A stretch of 9,548 bases of DNA from Pseudomonadota bacterium (GTDB lineage: Bacteria > Pseudomonadota > Gammaproteobacteria > Burkholderiales > Burkholderiaceae), in contig JAEZQX010000234.1 of assembly GCA_023441105.1 (NCBI GenBank), forward strand, positions 1 through 9,548, written 5' to 3'. Shown piece by piece: positions 1 to 7,255 of the stretch. The notes below the pieces were generated by a model. It was not told the origin of the DNA. It saw only the letters and a list, made by a program, of their open reading frames with translations, and searched no databases. A program made the position numbers and the translations under genes. How positions within the stretch are numbered: position 1 is the stretch's first letter; the number at the start of each line of letters is the position of its first letter.

Positions 1-10
1 CACCGAGTTC

Positions 11-955
11 CTAACGTTCGCCTTTGCGATAGGGCTTCATCAGCGCCTGCGGGTAGGCCGCCCGGCGCGACACCGCGATCAGGGCAAGGATCGACAGCAG
101 GAACGGCACCATCAGCCAGAACTGGTAGGGCACCAGGTCGCCGGCCGATTGCGCCAGCCGCAGCTGCAGCGCATCGAAGAACGCGAACAGCAGGGCACCG
201 AGCAGCGCCTTGCCCGGACGCCAGGAGCCGAACACCACCAGTGCCACGCACACCCAGCCGCGGCCGTTGATCATGTTGAAGAAGAAGGCGTTGAAGGCGG
301 CGGTGGTCAGGAAGGCGCCGGCCATGCCCATGAGCGCACTGCCGGCAGCGATGGCGCCGATGCGCACGGCGGCCACGCTGATGCCGGCGCTTTCGGCAGC
401 CGCCGGGCTCTCGCCGACCGCGCGGATCGCCAGTCCGACCGGCGTGCGCCGGAGCATCCAGGCGAGCAGCGGGACGATGGCCAGGGCGAAGAGGGTCGGC
501 GGCGTGAGCGCGCCGAGCACCGGTCCGACCCAGGGGATCGCATCGAGCCAGCCGTGGATCTCGGCGAACGGCGTCACGGTGGGCGGCGACGACACCTTCG
601 GGAACAGCACACGATAGCTGTAGTAGGAAAGGCTGGTCGCGAACAGCGTGATGCCCAGGCCGGCGACGTGCTGCGACAGGGCCAGCGTCACGGTGAGCCA
701 GCCGTGCAGCAGGCCGAACAGCGCGCCGGTAGCCGCCGCGGCCGCCATCCCCGTCCAGAGGTCGGCGCCGGAATAGACGGCGAGCCAGCCGGTGAAGGCG
801 CCGGCCACCATGATGCCTTCGATCCCCAGGTTGAGGACGCCGGCGCGCTCGCACAGCAGCACGCCCATGGTGCCGAGGATCAACGGCGTGGCGATGCGCA
901 GCACCGCGACCCAGAAGGTGGCGGTGCTGAGCGTCTCGAGCAGGTCGGGCAGCAT
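11..955 (-). CDS. BMP-type ABC importer, inner-membrane permease 2 (NupQ/YufQ-like)
   Basis: A 314-residue, very hydrophobic protein that should form the second half of the membrane channel of the importer encoded upstream. It has about eight to ten predicted membrane segments. Two conserved stretches of the BPD_transp_2 permease family are visible: VLNLGIEGIMVAGAF near residue 33, and the cytoplasmic coupling loop GLAIRAVGESPAAAESAGI in the middle, which contacts the ATPase. The normal length for this family is about 300 residues. The ATG at 955-953 is chosen because the protein then begins MLPDLLETLSTATF, as family members do. The same frame stays open far upstream (to 2131), but there it only shadows the neighbouring permease. 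No strong Shine-Dalgarno is seen, so translation may depend on the upstream permease gene, which ends 44 bp before. The stop is TAG at 13-11. The transported compound cannot be read from the sequence; nucleoside-like substrates are usual for the family. Confidence 0.93.
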   Translation of the reverse strand: MLPDLLETLSTATFWVAVLRIATPLILGTMGVLLCERAGVLNLGIEGIMVAGAFTGWLAVYSGADLWTGMAAAAATGALFGLLHGWLTVTLALSQHVAGLGITLFATSLSYYSYRVLFPKVSSPPTVTPFAEIHGWLDAIPWVGPVLGALTPPTLFALAIVPLLAWMLRRTPVGLAIRAVGESPAAAESAGISVAAVRIGAIAAGSALMGMAGAFLTTAAFNAFFFNMINGRGWVCVALVVFGSWRPGKALLGALLFAFFDALQLRLAQSAGDLVPYQFWLMVPFLLSILALIAVSRRAAYPQALMKPYRKGER

Positions 956-999
956 GAGGTGCGAGTGGCGGGCGAAGGTGGCGGCGGAAAGGTCGGGCG

Positions 1000-2058
1000 C
1001 TAGCGCCGGATCCGGTACTGGACCAGCATCGACGCCACCAGCATCGCCAGCAGCGACACCGCGACGATGACGTCCGCGATGTAGTTGGGCACGCCGACCA
1101 CCCGGCTCATGCTGTCGGCTCCCACCAGGATGCCGGCGACGAAGATCGCCGCGAACACTACCCGCAGCGGCGACAACCCGGCCAGCATGGCGATCACGAT
1201 GCCGCTGTAGCCGTAGCCCGGCGACATGTCGAGCGTCACGTAGCTGGTGCGGCCGGCGACCTCGGCGGCACCGGCGAGGCCGGCAAGCGCGCCGGAGAGG
1301 ATCGCGGTCTTGAGCGCCACCTTGCCGACCTTCATGCCGAGGAAGCCGGCGGCCCGGGGGTTGCTGCCTACGGCGCGCATCTCGAAGCCCAGCACCGTGG
1401 CGCGGCCGATCCATTGCAGCAGCAACGCGGCCGCGATCGCCCACAGGAAGCCGGTGTGCAGCCGCGACTTCTCGAGCAGCCGGCCAAATTCCAGCTCCGG
1501 CTTGATCGCCACCGACTGCGGCCAGCCGAGCGCGGTCGGGTCCTTCATCGGCCCGTCCAGCATGGCCGATACGAACAAAAGGACGATGAAATTGAGCAGC
1601 AGCGTGGTCACCACCTCGTCCACCGACAAGCGGGTCTTGAGCCAGGCCGGCACCAGCAGCAGCACGGCACCGGCCGCCATGGCGGCGAGGATCATCAGCA
1701 GGTACAGCAGGCCATCGGGCAGGCCGAAGCCCGCCCCGCCGTGCAGGCCGCCGACGGCGACAGCCGCCAGTGCGCCGGCATAGAACTGCCCTTCGGCGCC
1801 GATGTTGAACAAGCGGGCGCGAAAGGCCACCGCCACCGCCAGGCCGGTCAGGATCAGCGGCGTTGCGCGGGTGAGCGTTTCGGTGATGGCGAATCGCGAG
1901 CCGAAGCCGCCCTCCAGCAGCAGCAGGTAGGTGCGTCCCACCGGCGCCCCCGCCCACGCAACCAGCAGGGCACAGATCAGCAGCGTCACGACGATCGCCG
2001 CCATCGGCGCGGCGACCAGCGCCGGGCGCGAGATCTGCGCGCGCCGCTCGAGCCTCAT
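1000..2058 (-). CDS. BMP-type ABC importer, inner-membrane permease 1 (NupP/YufP-like)
   Basis: A 352-residue integral membrane permease, partner of the shorter permease downstream. A first membrane segment lies near residues 13-36. It is followed by the family motif FNIGAEGQF, which mirrors the NLGIEG motif of the partner, and by a cytoplasmic loop GFEMRAVGSNPRAAGF of the type that docks on the ABC ATPase. The longer first periplasmic region and the greater length than its partner fit the NupP/YufP subgroup. The start is the ATG at 2058-2056, which overlaps the TGA of the ATPase gene (2057-2055) as ATGA. This is a classic sign of translational coupling and decides against the open frame that extends to 2136. 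The protein ends YRIRR at a TAG. The family assignment is firm; the substrate is unknown. Confidence 0.94.
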   Translation of the reverse strand: MRLERRAQISRPALVAAPMAAIVVTLLICALLVAWAGAPVGRTYLLLLEGGFGSRFAITETLTRATPLILTGLAVAVAFRARLFNIGAEGQFYAGALAAVAVGGLHGGAGFGLPDGLLYLLMILAAMAAGAVLLLVPAWLKTRLSVDEVVTTLLLNFIVLLFVSAMLDGPMKDPTALGWPQSVAIKPELEFGRLLEKSRLHTGFLWAIAAALLLQWIGRATVLGFEMRAVGSNPRAAGFLGMKVGKVALKTAILSGALAGLAGAAEVAGRTSYVTLDMSPGYGYSGIVIAMLAGLSPLRVVFAAIFVAGILVGADSMSRVVGVPNYIADVIVAVSLLAMLVASMLVQYRIRR

Positions 2059-3635
2059 GCCGGCATCGCGCCTGAAACCGCGTCGCCGCCGCTCGTCGCG
2101 CCCGCCATCGCCAGCCCGATGCTGGTGGCATCCCACTGGGCCACCGGCCGTGCCGGCGACAGGCGACCGTTGAAGATCACCGCCACGCGGTCGGCGATGG
2201 CGAGGATCTCCTCCAGGTCCTCGGAAATCAGCAGCACGGCGGCGCCGCGGTCGCGCGCCTGCAGCAGCTGGCCATGCACGAAGGCAACGGCGCCGATGTC
2301 CAGGCCCCAGGTGGGCTGGTTCGCGACGATGATCGACGGCGCCTGGCCGAGCTCCCGGCCGAGGATGAACTTCTGGATATTGCCGCCCGACAGCATGCGG
2401 ATCGGCTGGTCGAGGCTGCTATGCCGGACATCGAAGGCGCTGACGATGCGCTGCGCCTCGGCGCGGATCCGGCGACGGTCGAGCAGGCCGATGCGCCGCG
2501 CCAGCCAGCCGCGACGCAGCGCGAGGGGATGTCGCAAGCGGTGCGCGACGGCGTTCTCCGCGATCGTGGCGTCGCCGATCACGCCCATGTCGATGCGGTC
2601 CTCCGGGATCCGGGCGATGCCGGCATCGATCCAGTCACGAGCATTCGCCGGCAGGACCCTGCCGCCGACCCGTACCGTGCCGGCACTGGCCGCCGCCTCG
2701 CCGCTCAACAGGGCGGCGAGCGTCTGCTGGCCGTTGCCGGCCACCCCGGCGATGGCCATCACCTCGCCGCCTTGCACCTGCAGGTTGATGTCCTGCAGGC
2801 TGGCCCGGCCGCCGCCCGGCGCCGACACGTCCGCGAGCTCCACCAGCGCCGGTCCCGGCGACATCCCATCGCCTGCTTCGCCGCGACCGGCGGATCCGGT
2901 CGGCGCGAGGTTGCCGACCATGGCCTCGGCAAGCTTCGCCCGCGTGGTCCCGCGGGCTGCCACCTGCAGCACCGCCCTGCCCTGCTTGAGCACGACGATG
3001 TTGTCGCTGACCCGCAGCACCTCGTCGAGCTTGTGCGAAATGAAGATCACCGCCAGGCCGGCGGCGGTGAAGCGGCCGAGCGCCGCGAACAGCGACTCGC
3101 TCTCCTGCGGCGTCAGTACCGCGGTCGGCTCGTCCAGGACCAGGATCCGCGAGCCCCGCACCAGCGACTTGAGGATCTCCACGCGCTGGCGCTCGCCGAC
3201 CGACAACTCGGCGACGCGCGCGTCAGGATCCACCCGCAGGCCGTAGGCCTGGCCCGCCTGCAGCAGGCGCTGCCGCACCGCCTGCCTGCCCGAGCGCAAG
3301 CGCCACAGCGGCTCGAGCCCCAGCATCACGTTCTCGAGCACGGTGAGGTTCTCGGCGAGCGTGAAATGCTGGTGCACCATGCCGACGCCGGCGGCCAGGG
3401 CGGCGCGGGTATCGCCGGGCGGCAGCGGCCGGCCGAAGGCGACCACCCGCCCGGCATCGGCCACGTAGTGGCCGAACAGGATGGACACGAGGGTCGACTT
3501 GCCGGCGCCGTTCTCGCCGAGCAGGGCGAGGACCTCGCCGGCATGCAGGGTCAGCGAGATGTCGTCGTTGGCCAGCAGGCTGCCGAAACGCCGGGTGATC
3601 CCCTCGAGGCGGAGGACAGGATCCGCTGGCACCAC
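2055..3635 (-). CDS. BMP-type ABC importer, double-domain ATPase (NupO/YufO-like)
   Basis: A 526-residue cytoplasmic ATPase with two fused ABC domains, the arrangement used by sugar and nucleoside importers. Domain 1 is canonical: Walker A GENGAGKST (40-48), Q-loop Q89, signature LSVGERQ (144-150) and Walker B ILVLDEP (164-170, catalytic E169), followed by the switch-histidine stretch FISHK. Domain 2 is degenerate in the nucleotide-binding loop (GVAGNGQQT, no lysine). It keeps LSGGNIQ (415-421), and Gln440 in ANQPTWGLD replaces the usual glutamate. This asymmetry is normal for the family and implies one main hydrolytic site. The start is GTG at 3635-3633, 6 bp after the binding-protein stop; a second GTG follows directly and could equally serve. 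The gene overlaps the next permease by 4 bp. The protein should couple ATP hydrolysis to the two downstream permeases. Confidence 0.95.
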   Translation of the reverse strand: MVPADPVLRLEGITRRFGSLLANDDISLTLHAGEVLALLGENGAGKSTLVSILFGHYVADAGRVVAFGRPLPPGDTRAALAAGVGMVHQHFTLAENLTVLENVMLGLEPLWRLRSGRQAVRQRLLQAGQAYGLRVDPDARVAELSVGERQRVEILKSLVRGSRILVLDEPTAVLTPQESESLFAALGRFTAAGLAVIFISHKLDEVLRVSDNIVVLKQGRAVLQVAARGTTRAKLAEAMVGNLAPTGSAGRGEAGDGMSPGPALVELADVSAPGGGRASLQDINLQVQGGEVMAIAGVAGNGQQTLAALLSGEAAASAGTVRVGGRVLPANARDWIDAGIARIPEDRIDMGVIGDATIAENAVAHRLRHPLALRRGWLARRIGLLDRRRIRAEAQRIVSAFDVRHSSLDQPIRMLSGGNIQKFILGRELGQAPSIIVANQPTWGLDIGAVAFVHGQLLQARDRGAAVLLISEDLEEILAIADRVAVIFNGRLSPARPVAQWDATSIGLAMAGATSGGDAVSGAMPA

Positions 3636-3641
3636 GCCGGA

Positions 3642-4667
3642 CTAGTTGGAGGCCTTGGGCTGGTTGTCGTTGACCTTGACCGTGAAGGAGCCGTCGAGGA
3701 TGGACTGCCGGCGCGCCGCCACCTTGTCCATCACCTCCTTCGGCACCTTGCCTTCGAAAGTTCCCAGCGCCGCAAGCTCCGAGCCCTGGTACTTCATCAT
3801 CGAGTATTGGCCGTAGTCCTCGTGCGCGAACTTGCCCCCCTTGACCGCCGCGAGCGCCCGCTCGATGGTCGGCTCCATGTTCCACAGGGCCGAGGCCACC
3901 ACCGTCTCCGGATAGGCTTCCTGCGTGTTGATCACGTTGCCGATGGCAAGCGCCTTGCGTTCCTTGGCGGCGTCGGACACGCCGAAGCGCTCGGCATAGA
4001 GGACGTCCGCGCCCTTGTCGAGCATCGCGAAGGAGGCCTCCTTGGCCTTGGGCGGATCGAACCAGGAGTTGATGAACGACACCATGAACTGCACTTTCGG
4101 GTTGATCTCCCGCGCGCCGTCCATGAACGCGTTCATCAGACGATTGACTTCCGGGATGGGATAGCCGCCGACCATGCCGATCTTGCCGCTCTTGCTCATC
4201 GCCGCCGCGATCATGCCGGTGAGATAGGCCGGCTCCTGGATGTAGTTGTCGAAGACGGAGAAGTTCGGTGCCACCGGCTTGCCCGACGAGCCCATCAGGA
4301 AAGCCGTCTTGGGATAGTCCTTGGCGACCTTGCGGGCGGCCGGCTCGACGGCGAATGCCTCGCCGACGATCAGCGCATGGCCCTGCTCGGCATACTGCCG
4401 CATGACCCGCTCGTAGTCGCTGTTGGAGACGTTCTCCGAGAACTTGTACTCGATCTCACCCTTGGCCGCCGCAGCATTCAAGGCCTTGTGGATGCGGCTG
4501 ACCCACTGCTGCTCCACCGGCACCGTATAGATGGCGGCGACCTTCAGCTTCTCCTGCGCCGGCGCGATGCCGGGCAGCAGCGACGCAGCCAGTGCCACGC
4601 AACCGGCGCCAAGCATGGCGCGACGAGTCGAGACGATGCGCGCCGCGCGCGCCGACAGCAGTTTCAT
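3642..4667 (-). CDS. BMP-family ABC transporter substrate-binding protein
   Basis: A 341-residue exported binding protein that delivers the ligand to the importer encoded directly downstream. The N-terminus carries a twin-arginine-like signal, STRRAML at residues 13-19, followed by a hydrophobic stretch and a likely cleavage after APA at 35-37. The cysteine at 23 has no good lipobox, so a soluble periplasmic form is more likely than a lipoprotein. The body matches the BMP/PnrA-like fold (COG1744): a beta strand starting KVAAIYTVP, then FDNYIQEPAYLTG (139-151), YPIPEVNRLMNAF (169-181) and SWFDPPKAKEA (201-211). Characterised BMP proteins bind purine nucleosides or related compounds; the ligand here is not known. 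The ATG at 4667 is preferred over an upstream GTG at 4709 because it places the signal correctly and has a G-run 5 bases before it. Confidence 0.94.
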   Translation of the reverse strand: MKLLSARAARIVSTRRAMLGAGCVALAASLLPGIAPAQEKLKVAAIYTVPVEQQWVSRIHKALNAAAAKGEIEYKFSENVSNSDYERVMRQYAEQGHALIVGEAFAVEPAARKVAKDYPKTAFLMGSSGKPVAPNFSVFDNYIQEPAYLTGMIAAAMSKSGKIGMVGGYPIPEVNRLMNAFMDGAREINPKVQFMVSFINSWFDPPKAKEASFAMLDKGADVLYAERFGVSDAAKERKALAIGNVINTQEAYPETVVASALWNMEPTIERALAAVKGGKFAHEDYGQYSMMKYQGSELAALGTFEGKVPKEVMDKVAARRQSILDGSFTVKVNDNQPKASN

Positions 4668-4672
4668 GGAAG

Positions 4673-4678
4673 CCCCCC
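4673..4678 (-). promoter_or_regulatory. Ribosome binding site of the BMP binding protein
   Basis: A run of six G on the minus strand ends five bases before the ATG at 4667. It is not a textbook AGGAGG but is the only purine-rich stretch in place, and it supports the ATG at 4667 over the upstream GTG. Confidence 0.4.
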
Positions 4679-4723
4679 GGTTGGTTTCATCAATCGTAGT
4701 CGAGTTCACCCCGGCGGGGGAAG

Positions 4724-4767
4724 ATGCGGCCCGAAAGGGCTTGCCTGCAAGACGCCGCCGACCGCAT
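4724..4767 (-). terminator. Possible structured 3' end of the ppk2 transcript
   Basis: Immediately after the ppk2 stop codon the minus strand carries a perfect 6-base inverted repeat, ATGCGG (4767-4762) with CCGCAT (4729-4724). It encloses two smaller stems: CTTG-CAGG-CAAG within 4751-4740, and GCCC-TTTC-GGGC at 4740-4729. A third small stem, CCCC-CGCC-GGGG, follows around 4719-4708. No T-run follows, so this is not a classical intrinsic terminator. It could mark a Rho-dependent end, an mRNA-stabilising structure or a processing site between ppk2 and the transporter operon. In GC-rich DNA short stems also arise by chance. Confidence 0.3.
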
Positions 4768-5580
4768 TCACTCGATGGTGATCGTCGCCGGATCGAAATC
4801 CGCCTTCGGGTACTTCGGATCGAGCTTCTTCAGCGCCCCGACGATGATGGTCAGCAACGCGTAGTCCCGGAACCACTTGCGGTTGGCGGGAATGACGAAC
4901 CAGGGTGCATCCTTCTGGTGCGTCTGCACGATCGCATCCCGGTAGGCGTACATGAATTCCTTCCAATGCTTGCGCTGGTCCAGGTCGTGGGCATCGAACT
5001 TCCAGTTCTTCTCGGGCTGGTCGAGCCGTGCCTGGAGCCGTTCGCGCTGCTCCTGCGCGTCGATGTGGAGGTAGAACTTGAGGATGGCGGTTCCCTCGTC
5101 GGCCAGCATCTGCTCGAAATTCCGCAGGTGCGCGTAACGCTTCTTCCAGACCTTCTCCGGCACCAGCTCGTTGACCCGCACGGCCAGCACGTCCTCGTAA
5201 TGCGAGCGGTTGAAAATCACGATCTGGCCCTTGCCCGGCACCTTGCGGTGCACCCGCCAGAGGTAGTCGTGGGCAAGCTCCTCGCTGCTCGGCGCGGCGA
5301 AGCGCGCCACCATCACGCCCTGCGGATTGACGCCGGAGAAGACCTTGCGGATGGCGCCGTCCTTGCCGCCGGTGTCCATCGCCTGCAGCACCACCAGCAC
5401 CTTGTGCTTCTGCTCGGCGAATAGCCGCTCCTGCAGCTCCACCAGTTCTTCGCGCAGCTTGTCGCTCGCCGCGTCGGCCTGCTCCTCGTCGCCGTCGAAG
5501 CCGGGCGTGCCGCCGCCGGGCAGCTTCAGGAGCACGTCGTCCTTGCTGTCCTTGTCCAGCTCGATCCAGCAATTGCCCAT
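4768..5580 (-). CDS. ppk2: Polyphosphate kinase 2, class III-type (polyP:AMP/ADP phosphotransferase)
   Basis: A 270-residue cytoplasmic enzyme expected to transfer phosphate from inorganic polyphosphate to nucleotides. The PPK2 fold begins near residue 40 with a helix LREELVELQERLFAEQKHK. This is followed by the Walker A-like loop AMDTGGKDG (67-75, K73), then GVNPQGV (83-89) and the FNRSHYEDVL block (123-132) that carries the Walker B/lid region. The sequences MDTGGKDG and NRSHYEDV are those of the PPK2 group (TIGR03709-like, class III) whose studied members phosphorylate both AMP and ADP; class I and II enzymes instead show DAAGKGG and SWYNRAG-type motifs. The start is the ATG at 5580 with a strong GGGAGG six bases upstream; the frame is open to a TTG at 5598, which is rejected. 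The gene follows the benzoate-CoA ligase by 14 bp, so it probably shares its mRNA and may recycle the AMP that enzyme releases. The nucleotide preference is inferred from family, not seen. Confidence 0.93.
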   Translation of the reverse strand: MGNCWIELDKDSKDDVLLKLPGGGTPGFDGDEEQADAASDKLREELVELQERLFAEQKHKVLVVLQAMDTGGKDGAIRKVFSGVNPQGVMVARFAAPSSEELAHDYLWRVHRKVPGKGQIVIFNRSHYEDVLAVRVNELVPEKVWKKRYAHLRNFEQMLADEGTAILKFYLHIDAQEQRERLQARLDQPEKNWKFDAHDLDQRKHWKEFMYAYRDAIVQTHQKDAPWFVIPANRKWFRDYALLTIIVGALKKLDPKYPKADFDPATITIE

Positions 5581-5586
5581 CTCTTC

Positions 5587-5592
5587 CCTCCC
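5587..5592 (-). promoter_or_regulatory. Shine-Dalgarno site of ppk2
   Basis: GGGAGG on the minus strand, six bases before the ATG at 5580. It lies inside the 14-bp gap after the ligase stop, decides the ppk2 start and suggests efficient, independent initiation within the same transcript. Confidence 0.75.
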
Positions 5593-5594
5593 TG

Positions 5595-7205
5595 TCAACC
5601 TTCGCGGCGCAACTTGAAACGCTGGATCTTCCCGGTCGCCGTCTTCGGTAGCTCGTCGACGAACTCGATCCAGCGCGGATACTTGAACGGCGCAAGCGTG
5701 TCCTTCACATGCTGCTTGAGCGCCTCCGCCAGTGCCTCGCCCGGCACCTCCCCCGGCCGCAGCACGACGTATGCCTTGGGCTTGACCAGTTCGTCCACAT
5801 CCTGCTCGCCGACCACCGCCGCTTCCACCACCGCATCATGGCTGGCGATGGCCGACTCGACCTCGAACGGCGAAACGAACTGTCCACTCACCTTCAGCAT
5901 GTCGTCGGAACGGCCGGCACAGGTGTACCAGCCATCGGCCGAGCAGAAGTACTTGTCGCCGCTGCGCGTCCATTCGCCCTGGAACGTCCGGCGCGACTTG
6001 TCGCGCTGGTTCCAGTAGCAGATCGCGCTGGTGGGTCCCTTCACGTGGAGGTCCCCGACCTCCTCCGGCCCGACCTTGCCACCGTCCTCGCCGACCAGCC
6101 TGACCTCGTAGCCCGGCACCGGCACGCCGCTCGTGCCGTAGCGGACCTGGCCGCGGCGGTTGGACAGGAAGATGTGCAGCATCTCGGTCGAACCCAGGCC
6201 ATCGAGGATCTCGACGCCGGTCCGGGCGGTGAAGCGCTGCCCGATCCGCTCCGGCAGGGCCTCGCCGGCGGAGACGCAGATCCTCAGGCCGAGCCGGTCG
6301 GGTGTCGGGAACGAATCGCTGGCGAGCATGCCGGCATAGAGCGTCGGGACGCCGTAGAAGATCGTGGGAGGGGCGCCGTCCGATGCCTTGGGCAACTCGC
6401 CGGTCAGGCGCTTGAAGACGGCATCGGGCGTCGGTCGCTCGGCCATCAGCACCGAGGTGGCGCCCACCGACATCGGGAAGGTGAGCGCATTGCCGAGTCC
6501 ATAGGCGAAGAACAGCTTGGCCGCCGAGAAGGTCCGGTCGCGTTCGCCGATGCCCAGGATCGGACGCGCGTAGAGCTCGGCTGTCTGGATCAGGCTGGCA
6601 TGGCAATGCACCGTGCCCTTGGGCATGCCGGTGGAGCCCGACGAGTAGAGCCAGAAGCACGCGTCGTCGGCGCAGGTGTCGGCGGCCTCGCAATCATCGT
6701 CGCCGTTTTCGAGGATCGCGTCGATGTCGCCGCCATCCGCCAGCGGCGCCTCGGAGATCACCACCCTGGAAAGCGACGGGATGGCCACGTGCAGGCCGTC
6801 GAAAGCCGGAAACAGGGCGCGCGAGACGAACAGCACCTTGGCGCGCGAGTCGCGCAGCATGTAGTCGTAGTCGGCCTGGGTCAGCAGCGTATTGACGCAG
6901 ACGGGCACCACGCCGGCCTTGATCGCGCCCAGGAAGACGGTGGGCCAGTCGATGGTGTCGAGCAGGCAGAGCAGGATCCGGTCCTCGCGCTCGACGCCGA
7001 TCGATCGCAGCCCGGAGGCGAAACGGTTGACGCGCCTGGCCAGCTCGCCATAGGTGATGGCGCGGCGGTCGTCGACGAAAGCAACCTCATCCTCGCGGCC
7101 GGCCTGGAGATTGCGTTCGATCAGGTCGTGGGCGGCGTTGTAGCTGCGCGGGATGGTGACCTCGGGAAGCGCCCCGAAGTGCCTGGCATTGGAAAGCTCT
7201 GGCAT
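5595..7205 (-). CDS. bclA: Benzoate-CoA ligase (AMP-forming)
   Basis: A 536-residue cytoplasmic enzyme of the ANL adenylating superfamily that activates benzoate: benzoate + ATP + CoA gives benzoyl-CoA + AMP + PPi. The phosphate-binding loop YSSGSTGMPKG is at 187-197, the KLFFAYGLGNALTFP block at 230-244 and the DGLGSTEMLHIF motif at 335-346; the last two are hallmarks of the benzoate-CoA ligase branch. The hinge and CoA-binding region GWYTCAGRSDDMLKVSG is at 425-441, and the catalytic lysine K526 is in TATGKIQRFK. The length and the N-terminal YNAAHDLIERN are normal for the family. The ATG at 7205 is preceded by a weak GGGGA. The HTH regulator gene ends 50 bp upstream and ppk2 follows 14 bp downstream, giving a likely regulator-ligase-kinase operon. 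A related aromatic acid (2-aminobenzoate, fluorobenzoates) could be a side substrate. It supplies benzoyl-CoA to a box-type or anaerobic pathway not in this window. Confidence 0.93.
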   Translation of the reverse strand: MPELSNARHFGALPEVTIPRSYNAAHDLIERNLQAGREDEVAFVDDRRAITYGELARRVNRFASGLRSIGVEREDRILLCLLDTIDWPTVFLGAIKAGVVPVCVNTLLTQADYDYMLRDSRAKVLFVSRALFPAFDGLHVAIPSLSRVVISEAPLADGGDIDAILENGDDDCEAADTCADDACFWLYSSGSTGMPKGTVHCHASLIQTAELYARPILGIGERDRTFSAAKLFFAYGLGNALTFPMSVGATSVLMAERPTPDAVFKRLTGELPKASDGAPPTIFYGVPTLYAGMLASDSFPTPDRLGLRICVSAGEALPERIGQRFTARTGVEILDGLGSTEMLHIFLSNRRGQVRYGTSGVPVPGYEVRLVGEDGGKVGPEEVGDLHVKGPTSAICYWNQRDKSRRTFQGEWTRSGDKYFCSADGWYTCAGRSDDMLKVSGQFVSPFEVESAIASHDAVVEAAVVGEQDVDELVKPKAYVVLRPGEVPGEALAEALKQHVKDTLAPFKYPRWIEFVDELPKTATGKIQRFKLRREG

Positions 7206-7225
7206 GTGCGATCCCCGCTGCGCGC

Positions 7226-7247
7226 GCCGCCCGGCGACGCCGGCGGC
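7226..7247 (-). repeat. GC-rich hairpin between the regulator and benzoate-CoA ligase genes
   Basis: Within the 50-bp spacer, GCCGCC (7226-7231) pairs with GGCGGC (7242-7247). A further GGC/GCC stem lies inside (7233-7235 with 7239-7241), leaving one bulged base and a 3-base loop. It lies just downstream of the regulator stop and upstream of the ligase ribosome site. It could stabilise or split the message, but it may be a by-product of high GC. Confidence 0.35.
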
Positions 7248-7255
7248 AGGCGTTC

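Noticed and set aside
956..2131. Upstream extension of permease 2 to a 706-residue protein (possible permease fusion)
   Set aside because: The extension lies in a different frame over permease 1 and is not membrane-like. The genuine permease begins at 955, and the two permeases are separate genes.
2055..2800. Degenerate second nucleotide-binding site of the ATPase as a sign of gene decay
   Set aside because: Loss of the Walker A lysine and Gln in place of Glu in the second domain are usual in this ATPase family; the frame is intact.
1414..3246. Plus-strand open frame of 610 codons opposite permease 1 and the ATPase
   Set aside because: It is antisense to two well-supported genes, the composition is biased, no domain is recognisable and there is no sensible ribosome site.
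2274..4781. Very long open frame on the plus strand (835 codons) opposite the ATPase and BMP binding-protein genes
   Set aside because: Its product is low-complexity, rich in Arg, His, Gly, Ala and Gln, with no domain. The minus-strand genes here have clear motifs. Long antisense frames are expected in GC-rich DNA.
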